Assembly (NCBI RefSeq): GCF_030272615.1
Contig: NC_081405.1
Location: forward strand, 153,901,113 to 153,965,112
DNA: 64,000 bases
DNA from: Cryptomeria japonica
Taxonomy: Eukaryota; Streptophyta; Pinopsida; Cupressales; Cupressaceae
Reading direction: 5' to 3'
Positions 36,945-47,181 of the stretch are shown here, piece after piece. The notes under the pieces are model-generated. The model ran no database searches and was not told the origin of the DNA. It saw only the letters and a program-made list of their open reading frames with translations. The translations under genes were made by a program, and so were the position numbers. Positions within the stretch are counted from its first letter, which is position 1. Every line of letters starts with the position of its first letter.

Positions 36945-38780
36945 AAACCTATTTTAATGATGATAATTAATTTTGTAATATTTGATAATCAAATTAAAAT
37001 GATCAATTAGCTTCATAAGCTTCTATGGTTAAGAGAATAATTCTTTAATTCTTATTAGTTATTCAAATGTGCAAATAGTAGTTTAATTCTTTTATTAGGG
37101 AAATTAGTTTAATTTATTTAAGAAATTAATAATTGCATTGACGATATTCTTGAAATCTATCTCTTGAGCAATAGATTATTTTCAAAATTAGTTGCACTTA
37201 TTCCAAAATATTTTGATTCATTTTCAAGTAATTACTATTAGTTGATTTTAAATAATTTCATTTCAAGCACTTAGTATTAATTTTCAAGTACTAGTTCCAT
37301 TTTCAAGTTTTAAGGAATTCCCTTTCAAAGCAATTAATACTTTACAAGTATCATATTCATTTACAAAGTTTTATTATTTAATAATTTTCCTCTCAAAGCA
37401 ATATTACTTTTCAAGTATTTAGTTTTTTTTTTCTTAAGTTCAATTATTAAATAGTTTTCCTTTCAAACAATTAATTCTTACAAGTAATTAGTTTCATTAG
37501 CATAGTTTTATTTTCAACCAAATAGCACTTGTCAAGTAAATTGATTTACTTAAACTTCAATCATTTGATAGTGAATAGATTCTTTTCATGTAATAAAGCT
37601 AATTTCATCTTTCATAGTTAGAAAACTAAACAATAGGATTTAAACCAAAAACTAGACACACCTAATATCAATGAAGCCTCTGGGTCATGCTTACAAGTAT
37701 TGTTGTTGTGTTGAACTACTACACTTATAGCCTAATAAAGCTGCAATAATGACATCTATGGGGTCATCCTTTTAAATCACAAAAGAGAAATAAAGAACAT
37801 TCGGAAGATAAAATTTAAGGGGTGGGAAATCTCCCTTGGATCGAAAATCTAATAAGATAAATTTTCTTAATGAATCATCTTTCACATTAAAATAGTAGAA
37901 AACCTTATAATAGAGTTTTTATATGTGAAATATTTTTTATATTTTCTTTATCTTTAAAAGATTTTATGAATTGATAATAGGTTAAGGGTGACGTGATTCA
38001 TAGGAAAAATGACTTAGAGGAAATAGACAAGTAGAAGGTCACTATGGACAATTTTATGCTTTATGAGCTTCCCAATGTAGGTAGTAACCACAAGGAAATT
38101 GTCTAGGACAATGAACCTAGAAAGGGTTGCGTACCTACTATACAGTTTATATCAAACCTAGTTAGAAAATAGAACTACATATATGTTATGCCTTGATTCA
38201 TCTTGAAACAATGTATGTTGGCAATCTAGGGTTGGAGTTGTCCCTAATATGCTAACATTTGTGGATGGGGTTTAGGGTTTGATTAAGGGAGATTGTGATC
38301 ACATTATTCAATATTTAGGTGTTTAAGATATCTATTGGTTGAAAAAAGATGGATAACTCTAAGTTGAAAATTTTAATATATTTGTTGTATACTCATAAGG
38401 AATCCCAGATGGATGCACTTGACTCCCTGAGGCTTTGGGCCAAATTCTAAAGTGGGACTCAAGCTATATTATATTTTCGCATACCCCTAAGGATGGCAAT
38501 CTCAGTGTGCTCCTAGTAGAGGAGTGTAGTCTTTAGTGAGTATCTTAGGACCCATTCTATTAATAATAATAAAAAAATATTAGATTATGGTTAAAATAAA
38601 ATAATATATCTAAAATATATATTAAACAAATATATTTATATTTAATATATGCATTATTTATTAGATTAGGTTAAATATATTAATAAAAATAATAAAATAA
38701 TATATAATCATAAGAAACTTACATAGCTTTTTTTTATTGGTGAAATATTGTTTTATTAATATTATTGAAATAGTTAGAGG
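36945..38780. other. AT-rich stretch with a degenerate tandem repeat
   Basis: No gene seen. The section 37150-37560 is a degenerate tandem array (listed separately). From 38560 to 38720 the sequence is nearly pure A/T (ATATATTTAATA-type). Confidence 0.5.
37150..37560 (+). repeat. Degenerate tandem repeat, ~65-75-bp units
   Basis: About five or six copies of a motif that reads roughly TTTTCAAGTA.TTAGTTTCA, then TTTTCAAGTTTTA, then TTATTAAATAATTTTCC and TTTCAAAGCAATTA. Spacing varies and the copies have diverged, so unit borders are approximate. Confidence 0.65.
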
Positions 38781-38786
38781 TTTACA

Positions 38787-39065
38787 TCTTCGAATCGTAG
38801 CTTTTCCACATATAATCATTCTTTTGCCTTCCCCTGAAAAAATATCTCTAACAACTCATACTATTTCCCCCTGACATCTTCATAGTAAATTACAATTGTA
38901 TTATCATATCTACCTATTCTACAAAAAGTATGCATCTTCAAATCTTGGTTTTTTCACAACTAATCCCTCATCTACCATGACGCCAAAAAAATTTTACACA
39001 AAAATTGTTATTTTTTCCCCTTTGTCATCTACATACAAAATTACAATCATACTCTAATATGCCCC
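38787..39065 (+). repeat. Two imperfect tandem units next to the gag fragment
   Basis: 38787-38931 and 38932-39065 share CATCTTCNAATC at the start, CCCCTTTGTCATCT or CCCCCTGACATCT in the middle and AAATTACAATNNTA near the end. Similarity is modest. They lie just beyond the truncated 3' side of the Gypsy element. Confidence 0.45.
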
Positions 39066-39283
39066 TTTACATACAAAATTACAAAATTTGGGTAATAAGA
39101 CATTACGAAAAAAATATTTTCTTCTCCTAGTATACCTCCTAGAAGTCCTCTTTCTTGAACACCCACTTCCTTCTTTTCTTCAGTGTGTCCTTCAGCGTTC
39201 CCCACAGGTCCTCCTCCCACTCCTACACACATTCCTTGAGGAATTTCCATCCTACTAGATCTTTTGTCTAGCAATCTTCTTTG

Positions 39284-41578
39284 TCAGATGATGCCTTCTA
39301 GAGGAAGAATGATCGTAGAGGTGGATTGAAATTTGGAGGATCCATCAAGTCCATCCATTTGCTTCTTGTGAAATTTATGGGTTGTGATATTACATTCGGA
39401 AGTAGGTTCGGAAGAAGATCCAACACCTTTTAGGACAATCTTGGGTCTCCAATTAGAATTTTCAAGGTTTTTGTCCTTGATGATAATGGTAGAGACGTAA
39501 TTGTCCATCGAGATGTGATTGATGGTTGAATCATAGTTGTAGGATGCTCTAGTATAGTTAGCTTGATCATCTGTGACTTTAGCTTTTCCCTTGTCATGCT
39601 TTGGGAATGGTTCCTTAAACATCTCATGTTCTTGATTGGATGAGTGTCCCTCAATCTCAATGTCACCTCTATCAATGAGATCTTGTACGATATTCTTCAG
39701 TCAATGACAATTTCCTGTCTTATGACCCTTGCTCTTATGAAATTCACAATACTCATCATCATTCCACCAATTTGGTTTAACCTTTGGTTCATATGGAGGA
39801 AAATCTGGAACTGTGATTACCTTGTTTGCCACCAGCTTTTTGAAGACTGATTCAAGTGGTTCTCCCAATGGAGTGTACTTCCTTCGTGATCTAGAAGTTG
39901 TTTGAGTATTCACTTGATTGTTTGTAGAACTTGATCCCGAAAAGATGAATTTGGTTCGCACTATATTGGCATCAACAACACCATCATCGACTGTGTTTTT
40001 GTTTTTATTCCAAAATCTTGGCTTGTCTTTTCCTTTGAAGTCATCTTTGTTCTCCTTAAATATCTTAATGACTCCTTGCTCAATTAGGACCTTTTCTATT
40101 GCTAATCCTTTTTCAATGACGTCCTTGAAAGTGGACAAACAAGCTTTCCTTAGATCATAGCCAATGTCTTTGTTAACATTTTGTGTGAACATTTCTACCA
40201 TTTGTTTCTGTGGAATTTCACAAGAGCATCTGCTGGCTGGATTTCTCCATCTTTGTAAAAATGATGCAAAAGACTCTCCCTCTTTTTGCTTGGTGTTGCA
40301 TAATGTAGTGACTGATATGTCTGTCTCTATGTTGTAGGAGAAATGTTGAATAAATGCCTCTGCTAAGTCACCCCATGACTTAATTCCAGGTGGAAGTTGG
40401 GAGAACCATTCCATAGCTTGATCACCTAAGCTTTGTGGGAATAATCTCATCAAATATGTCTCTTCTGCTGCTACCTCAATGCAAGCTGTGAAAAACTGTC
40501 TTATGTGTGCCTTAGGATCCCATTTTTTTTTTTACTTATCAAATTTAGGCGTAACAAAGTGTGTAGGAAATGGAGGCATTGGAATGCTCTTGTCAAATGG
40601 ATAAAGACATATGTCTCTCATTGTGTATGTTGGTTTTGGTGTATTTATGTCCTCCATTTTCTTTTGTAAGTCCCTGATTTGTTGTTCCAAATTGCTTTTA
40701 GGTGGAGATCAACTTCTTGGACCATACCCCATGCTTGAGGCACCAATTGGAGGAGGAGCATGTTGCATATATGGATGATATTGATCATACACATGTTCAT
40801 ATGGAGGAGGTCTATAGTGGTGTTGTGTATGTGGACCACTTGGTATAGATTCGTGTTGAGGAACACCATATCTATTTTGTGCATGTATACCATACTCTAC
40901 AGGCATGTCATGTTCTATTGTATTGCCCCCAAATTTGACACGGGGTTTCCTTGTGTCCAAATTTTGAGCATGCCTTTGAATATCCCATTGCTTTGGTTGA
41001 TCCATAGCTTGAGCATATCTATCTGCATAAGACTTCCATGTTGGTCTGCGAAGGTGAGTATCATATGCTTGACCATGTGTATGTGGGACCTTTGGTTTTT
41101 GAAGCAAAGATGATGGTGATTCAGGTACCATATATGGTCCTCTATTTCCTCCACTATTAGGTCTCCTTTGATCCATGTTGAAGTGAGATTGTTGCAAAGG
41201 TCGGTTTTCCATTATTTGCGACATGTCAAAATCATGAGGTATCTTGGCTCCACTTTGTGCCATCATGTGTAAGAAGTATTGTCTATCTCTCCTCATTATT
41301 TCCTCAATCAGTCGATTGAAATGGGGATTCATAATGGATTCTTCCACATCTGCTGAATGTATTGATAAGTTGTCCAAATTGTCATTGTGTGTAACATTGT
41401 TGTTTGTAGTGCCTGTGTTTTCAACATTTGGAATGTTTCTATAGACATCCATGTCAGGTAATGTAGTGTGATCAGTGTTGAAAAAGATATCATTCTCATA
41501 CTCATAAGAACTCATGTTTGCGGACTCTTGAGCCTCTTTAGTTTCTCTCCTAGATTTTTGAAGACGAGTTTCAACCAT
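39284..41578 (-). pseudogene. gag: Gypsy gag with three in-frame stops
   Basis: From the ATG at 41578 one minus-strand frame can be followed to 39284, interrupted only by stops at 40709-40711 (TGA), about 40530 (TAA in an A-run) and 39701-39703 (TGA). The N-terminal 290 residues are polar, Pro/His/Tyr-rich (HHYRPPPYEHVYDQYHPYMQ). Next is a Retrotrans_gag domain with DQAMEWFSQLPPGIKSWGDL, then FIQHFSY and ESFASFLQRWR. A zinc-knuckle-like YCEFHKSKGHKTGNC follows, as in Tat-type gag proteins. Beyond it is a linker with no clear protease motif. Gag would form the capsid. The frame is otherwise well kept. Confidence 0.88.
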
Positions 41579-42309
41579 GAACTAGGTATTGACCAAGATG
41601 TGTGAGACTAGATGAAAATGGAAAAAGTATGGAAGACCAAGAGTTGGATGGAGTGTAAATGAATCTGAGGTGTACTTGCAAATGTCCAAAGTGTAAGACC
41701 AAGTATGTATGTAGTAGAGTAGGTGTGACTTCCAAAGAGAGGATAGTTTCTCTTGATGAGGTAAGTTGACCTTGACTCTAAGTAAAACCAAATGAGACCC
41801 AAAGGTAAGAAACCTTGATGAGGGACCACTTAGCAAAGTGTTGTTGTATGTAGTGTGTTGACAAAGTATGATGAGGACAAGCAAGTGACCTTTTGACTCA
41901 AGTTTAGACAAATGTGAATGTAATGTAAGGTGTAAAGCAATGATGGATTTTGTGAGACCCAAAGACAAGTTGAATGCTAGATGAAAACCTGGAGAAACAA
42001 CCTAGGAAGCTCAAGAATTCTGAAACTGATTGCTCTTGTTTGCTAGACTGTAAAATTTTTCCAATTTGTGAAGTTATTTGTTGTGACCAAATCTGAATGT
42101 TTGACTGTTTTTCGTGACAAGAGGACACAATGTTGATGAGGACTCAATGTTTGCAAGTGTTTAGACTGACAATGACTCCAAGAAAAGTGTGTTGTTTGAT
42201 GTAAAATTGTTTTGCATACACTTGAAGACACAAAAGACACAATGTTTTGATGTTTGGTCTTGAATGTTTGAATGTTTAAAATAAGTCAAGCACAATTCTT
42301 ATGGCTGGC

Positions 42310-42870
42310 CAAGACAATAGTTGTTGATCCCACATGGGGTTTTACCCCCGAGGCTACGCTATTCAAAGCGGATACTTAGATGCTTGACCTCACTGGCTCC
42401 ACCCTCGGCACTCACTTCTTGGGTCAGCCAACCATCAGTCCCCACGAAAACTCCCCGTGGTGAACTTTGTATCTCTACTAAGAACCGTATGTGTGTGGGC
42501 CGCTACCAGAGGTCCGACCTCCTGCCCCAACAACTAGAAGGATTTGGGCTTCTAAAACAAAAAGGTGCTAGTAAGGGCATCCGCTCGTGTGGCCATACAT
42601 GTGGCACTTTCAGCTCTATAAATATAGAAGGCTCCCAGCCGGTAGGGGTTACGCCCTACAAATGATCAAATAAATTTGATCAAACGGGTTTATGGGGAGA
42701 CATAGTGTCAGTATGAACTAATCTGCGCACGTTATCCATAGTTTTCACCATGAATACATTTGTTTATAGTGGTTCAGAAGAGGTGGGTTTTCCTCGCTAC
42801 CACTTGGGTCATTCTCTTCTCACTGGTAGTCCTAATGACCACACGGGAAGACAGGCCCTCTAAAGATTAA
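42310..42870 (-). other. GC-rich island in the Gypsy 5' leader
   Basis: In contrast to the A/T-rich surroundings, this section is GC-rich and has short palindromes (GTAGGGGTTACGCCCTAC at about 42642-42659) and a TATA-like CTATAAATATAG (about 42614-42625). A plus-strand open frame (42321-42665) exists but has no recognisable domain. The role is unknown; it may be structured leader RNA or a captured fragment. Confidence 0.5.
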
Positions 42871-43131
42871 ACAAAAAAAGCCTATTGCTCAAGACACAAA
42901 AGACAATGATTCAATGTTAGTGCACCAATTGAAGTGTTTGCTAGTCTATGAAAACAAGGCACACAATAAAAATCCAAAAACCCTTGCCAAGGACCTGCAA
43001 CAAATATTTATTAGTAGTTTGGATTGTTTGAAATAATCACCCCTTCCTACAAGCACACAAGTTAGGTAAATTTTAGATCCAAAAGACTTTGTGAAATAGG
43101 GGCCTTCAACAATGCGTTTTGTTGACCAATT

Positions 43132-44010
43132 CAAAGATCTGATTCATCATAAAAAAAAGAACATCTATAAAATTTCAAGAGATTTCCAGAAATGTAAGAA
43201 AATCCAAAAAAATTGCTAATTTGCTTCAAAAATTAATTTTTTATGAAAAATCATAAAAAATTCATATAAAATGCAAAATCAATCCAAAAAATCTAAAATT
43301 TTTACTGGACAGTCTTGATGGTCTTTCAAACCTGCATAAAAAAATTCCTGCAACAAATCCAAGCAGTTTTTGAGATATGAGTAAAATAATGCAAAACCCT
43401 AATTTTCAAAGATCTGATTTTTGAGGAATTATTTTGTATCAAATTTAAAATCACAAAGACCATATCCTATGTATAATTCTGAGAGATTTCCAAAAATGTA
43501 AGAAAATCTGAAAAATTTGCTAATTTTCTCTCAAAATTAATTTTTTATGAAAAATCATAAAAAATTCATATAAAATGCAAAATCGATCCAAAAAATCTGA
43601 AATTTTTAGTGAGCCTTTCCAATACTTTTCCTAACTTTTAAAAAAAAAATTATGTCAAAATTCAAAGCCGTTTGTGAGATCTGATCAAAATAAGGAAAAA
43701 CCCTAATTTTTAAAGATCTGATTTTTAGAGAAACATTTTGCATCAAAATTAAATTCACAAAAAACAGAAACTATATATAATTATGAGAGATTTCCAAAAA
43801 TATAAGAAAATCCAAAAAATTCTCTCATTTTCTCTCAAAATTAATTTTTTATGAAAAATCATAAAAAATTCATAGAAAATGAAAATGTGCTCCAAAAATT
43901 CTAAATTTTAGATTGAAAGCTCCTGATACTTTCTTCAACTTTCAAAAAAAATTTGGTGCAAAATTTCCAAGCCGTTTATGAGATATGATCGAATCTCTCC
44001 AAGATCTTGA
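43132..44010 (-). repeat. Three ~295-bp tandem repeats in the 5' leader
   Basis: Units begin at about 43132, 43408 and 43709 with AAAGATCTGATT. Each contains GAGATTTCCA, TGTAAGAAAAT, AATTAATTTTTTATGAAAAA and CATAAAAAATTCATA, and ends with AAACCCTAATTTT. They lie between the primer site and gag, in untranslated leader sequence. Confidence 0.88.
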
Positions 44011-44119
44011 TTTTGTGTCCAAAACCCTAGCTGCACAAGGTTATTCTCCAAAATGTTTTACAAAATAGCAATATAGGGTTAGAAAAATCTGCAAAAAACA
44101 CAGATCTAAGAAAAATCCA

Positions 44120-44139
44120 TGTCCCACGGGGTGTGCCAA
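44120..44139 (-). promoter_or_regulatory. Primer binding site of the truncated Gypsy element
   Basis: The minus strand reads TTTGGCACACCCCGTGGGAC just inside the LTR. A TGG followed by a GC-rich sequence matches the pattern expected for pairing with a tRNA 3' CCA end. The tRNA was not identified. Confidence 0.7.
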
Positions 44140-44141
44140 AA

Positions 44142-44955
44142 TGTATATGGTGAAAATGGATAACAATAATAACAAAATTGAAAGGCTAAATGAATTCAAC
44201 CACCAAACCCTAGCCTAACAACAACAAAGATCCACCATAACATATGAAGATTACCTAAGACAATGCAAATCAAATGAAATTACAAAGATTATACCATCAC
44301 ATGTCCAATAGGGTTTTGATCTCCATTCTTCCTATCTCCATTGATCTTGCTTGATATATTTGCTCTCAGATTTTATGTGCACAAGAGCTCAACAAAGAAC
44401 GGAATGTGGTTGCAAGTAGGATTGTAGTGTAGCCAAGTCTTCAAGATTGTCGATTAGGTCATTAGGATGAATGATTAGGATGATTGATTAGGATGATTTA
44501 TTAGGGTTTGATAATGAAGGAAGCATCTCCTTATATAGAAGACACTATATGAAATGGAGGGATAAGATTGAGAGGTGTAAAAGGAGGTCGGCTATGATTA
44601 GAGGGTAGGTAAAAGAAATAATAAAATAATGAGAGGGGTAGGTAGTGTATGAATTAAGAGATGAATGACATGTGTCATGTGTAGAAAAAGCTAATGAATT
44701 AATTAAATAAATAAAGATTTATTTAATTTATAGAAGAAGTGGGATCAATTAAATAAATAAAATATTTATTTAATTTAGGAAAAGGATAATTTAAATAAAT
44801 AAATGTATTTATTTAAATGAGAAATAAGGCTAGAAGAGGATAAATGAATTAAATAAATAAATAAATATTTATTTAATTAATAGAAGAATTAGGCTTAGAT
44901 AATTAAATAAATAAAATATTTATTTAATTAGGCATGACAATTTTGGGTGTCTACA
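44142..44955 (-). repeat. 5' LTR of the truncated Gypsy element
   Basis: The minus strand starts TGTAGACACCCAAAATTG and ends CACCATATACA, followed by TTTTGGCACACCCC. Four AATTAAATAAATAAAT blocks alternate with short unique spacers (44690-44940), and a TATATA box is at 44532-44538. The terminal motif TGTAGACAC is shared with the solo LTRs at 126 and 25279. Confidence 0.88.
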
Positions 44956-45176
44956 GAAACCATGACCTAGCACTGCCATTGCAATGAAAACATTCATACC
45001 GCAGCACCACTCTTATCACACACATGTCTACATCACTTTCCTAACATCCTTTTTCTCTCCTAGCTCAAGCCACCACACTAAGAACATCAAGGCAACATCT
45101 GTGTTGGTGTAATATTTGTATTTTGCTTTCAAAAAATCGTCACCCAAAAGCATTTTCACCTCTTGGTAAAAGAAAC
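44956..45176. other. Spacer between truncated Gypsy LTR and TR-GAG 1
   Basis: 220 bases. The minus strand has a 48-codon open stretch (contains GDDFLKAKYKYYTNTDVALM), which is contiguous with the 53059 flank before TR-GAG 1 inserted. It is too short to assign. Confidence 0.4.
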
Positions 45177-46432
45177 TGTAAAGCGGAAAATCGCGATCGA
45201 ACCCTAGTTGCTCTCCCCTCTTCCAACTCCGAGGAGAGAGAAGGGAGGTTACTAGGGTTGATGGTTTTCACTTAGGGGAGAAACTTTACATTCAAAAGAG
45301 GGGTTGAAACCCACAAGATCCAATCCCACACAATGCAAGATTGGATGCTAAATGAGTTTCAAGGGTTAAGAAAGCAAGGCTACCCTCTTTTGTAAAGAAT
45401 GTTGATAGAAGAATTAAGCTAGGAATGCATAGAAAGTGACAAAGATTCGCTTATAAACTGAGATAGGGATATAGTATGAAGCTGCGGACCTGGAATTAGC
45501 AGTAAAATGTCGATACGGCACTGTCCTGCAAATTTGAGCAAAAGTTGTCGGGACGATGGCGCCCGGCGCCACGGTCCTCCGAAAAATCTGCGAAACGAAG
45601 GGGGATCTGTTTGTCTCTGCACAAGGATTCCAGATCTTCAATTTCAGCCGCGTACCTGCAACCTACACACAGAAAAGCGAAGACGATTGGGGGGTTAGGG
45701 ATTAGGGGTTTGCCTTTAGGTCAAACCCCGGTTTTGGAATTAACCAAGAAATGAGCAAGTGCTGTAAATGTAAATGACTGTAAAACAAGTACTAATACCT
45801 TGTTCTAAGGATGTTTGTATCCTTATGTGTGAAGGTATAGATGTTGTATGTTGTTGTAGTATGTTGTATGTAGTATGTAGTAAGTGATCTCCTCTTCAAT
45901 GGTTGAATCCTTGTCTTGAATGCAACACTTAGCCTTGAATGGAAACTTAGAAGGAATGCTTGAATGCTTGAATGCTTGAATGTTTGAATATAGTTTCCAT
46001 GCTTGTACACATATCCTCCTTCTCATGCCAAATGAGAGAGAAAAATGTAGTTTATATACTTGTCAATTAGGGCTAATAGACTGATTTTCCAGACCTTAGG
46101 CCGACCAGGAAAGTTAATTTCCAAATTTCAAACAAAAAGACCCGAGACCCCATAGGAGACCGGGCCCAAAATAGGCCCAGAGACCAGGGCGCTGGGCGCC
46201 ATGGTCCTGGGGGACCAGGGCACTGGGCGCCCTGGTCCTGGGCGCTGGGCGCTCAGGTCCCACCTCCCGGGATAGCAGGGTGCAAGGAGGTTCAGGCCAG
46301 GGTGCTTGAAAAATGCAGTTTTTAGTGTCGTGAGCAAGTTTCAGGGTCTCCATTCAGGTTGCGTGTTGCGTCGCCATCGTGAAGACCGAAATGCAGTCGA
46401 AATTGCAAGTGTCACAATTTTAGGACGCTACA
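45177..46432 (-). repeat. 3' LTR of TR-GAG element 1
   Basis: Same ends as the 5' LTR, with roughly a dozen substitutions seen by eye, most of them C/T or G/A transitions. TATA box at 46052-46058. It contains the complete GC-rich hairpin block (46185-46262). Open frames in it (45414-45754, 45792-46026, 46114-46353) recur in the other LTR and have no coding features. Confidence 0.95.
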
Positions 46433-46447
46433 TGTAGCCCCCACTTT
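46433..46447 (-). other. Polypurine tract of TR-GAG element 1
   Basis: The minus strand reads AAAGTGGGGGCTACA directly before the 3' LTR. The equivalent in element 2 is AAAGTGGGGCCAAAA. Confidence 0.85.
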
Positions 46448-47181
46448 AGCGGGAGTATAAGCGTACGCTCATACTTCCGGTAAAGTACAAGGAACAATCA
46501 TTGAAAGACTTTCACCACGTCAAGGAGGCAAGACACACCAAGCCCCCAGTGGACTAAGGATCTTACGACTTCGATTGACAAAGTAAAAGGGAAGATCACG
46601 AGGGAGAACCATGACTGTCAGTAGTAAGGTTCCCTCACTATGAGTCATGCAAGAGAAATACCTAAAATTTTTCAAGGCAAAGCTAAGTTCGCCAAGAAAT
46701 TTTCAAGTATCTTGAAGGGATAGACAGGGTGTATGCCCCCCTACGTTAAAGCGATCGCACACGCCTCAACGGGGGTGATTGTTTTAACGTAGTGATACAC
46801 ATAAGAGATGAGAAAGGAAAGGAGCACGTTATCACAAAGATTTAGCCCCCAAGTGTGAGATAAACCCAAGGATAATAAACACAAAACACAAAGCACAAGG
46901 TGACTTCGCTTTCCTTGGGGTCAATATGCTGTATGATAAGTCATGTATATATATCATATGTATGTATGCATAATTGTTCTTCATTCCCCAATCAAGGAAG
47001 GTCACCTAGAAGAAGGGAACACATGTGTCTTTTGAGTCAACATGAGAGAGACCAAAAGAGATCTCAATGCTTTGCATCGTCCTCAAGTAGACAACACTAA
47101 GGACGACAAATAGAAGAATGAGAATAACATATAGAAGAAGTAACAAAAGAGAGGGGGAGAGAATCTGCTATGCTAATGTAA
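46448..47181 (-). other. TR-GAG 1 3' untranslated region with inverted repeat
   Basis: Non-coding region between the gag stop and the polypurine tract. It has an inverted repeat CTACGTTAAA (46741-46750) and TTTAACGTAG (46783-46792) around GCGATCGC and a G-run. It could form a stable RNA stem; the function is unknown. Confidence 0.5.

Larger units (their letters stand above)
39066..44955 (-). mobile_element. Truncated Gypsy element: 5' LTR, long leader, gag; no pol
   Basis: On the minus strand: LTR (44955-44142), primer binding site (44139-44120), a 2.5-kb leader, then gag (41578 to about 39284). There is no reverse transcriptase, integrase or second LTR before the sequence changes near 39066. 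It is either truncated by deletion or a gag-only element that lost its 3' end. The flank after the LTR is GAAAC (44956-44960). Confidence 0.8.

Noticed and set aside
42321-42665. 114-codon plus-strand ORF in the GC-rich leader island
   Set aside because: It is antisense to the element, of biased composition from GC-rich DNA, with no domain and no conserved start context.
44956-45176. GAAAC after the truncated Gypsy LTR and GAAAC before TR-GAG 1 as a shared TSD
   Set aside because: The LTRs are unrelated and the TR-GAG 1 duplicate is accounted for by GAAAT at 53054; the repeat of GAAAC is probably chance.
45414-46353. Several overlapping ORFs on both strands (also at 52041-52974)
   Set aside because: They lie wholly inside the LTRs of TR-GAG 1, are duplicated with the LTRs, overlap in several frames and have no protein features.
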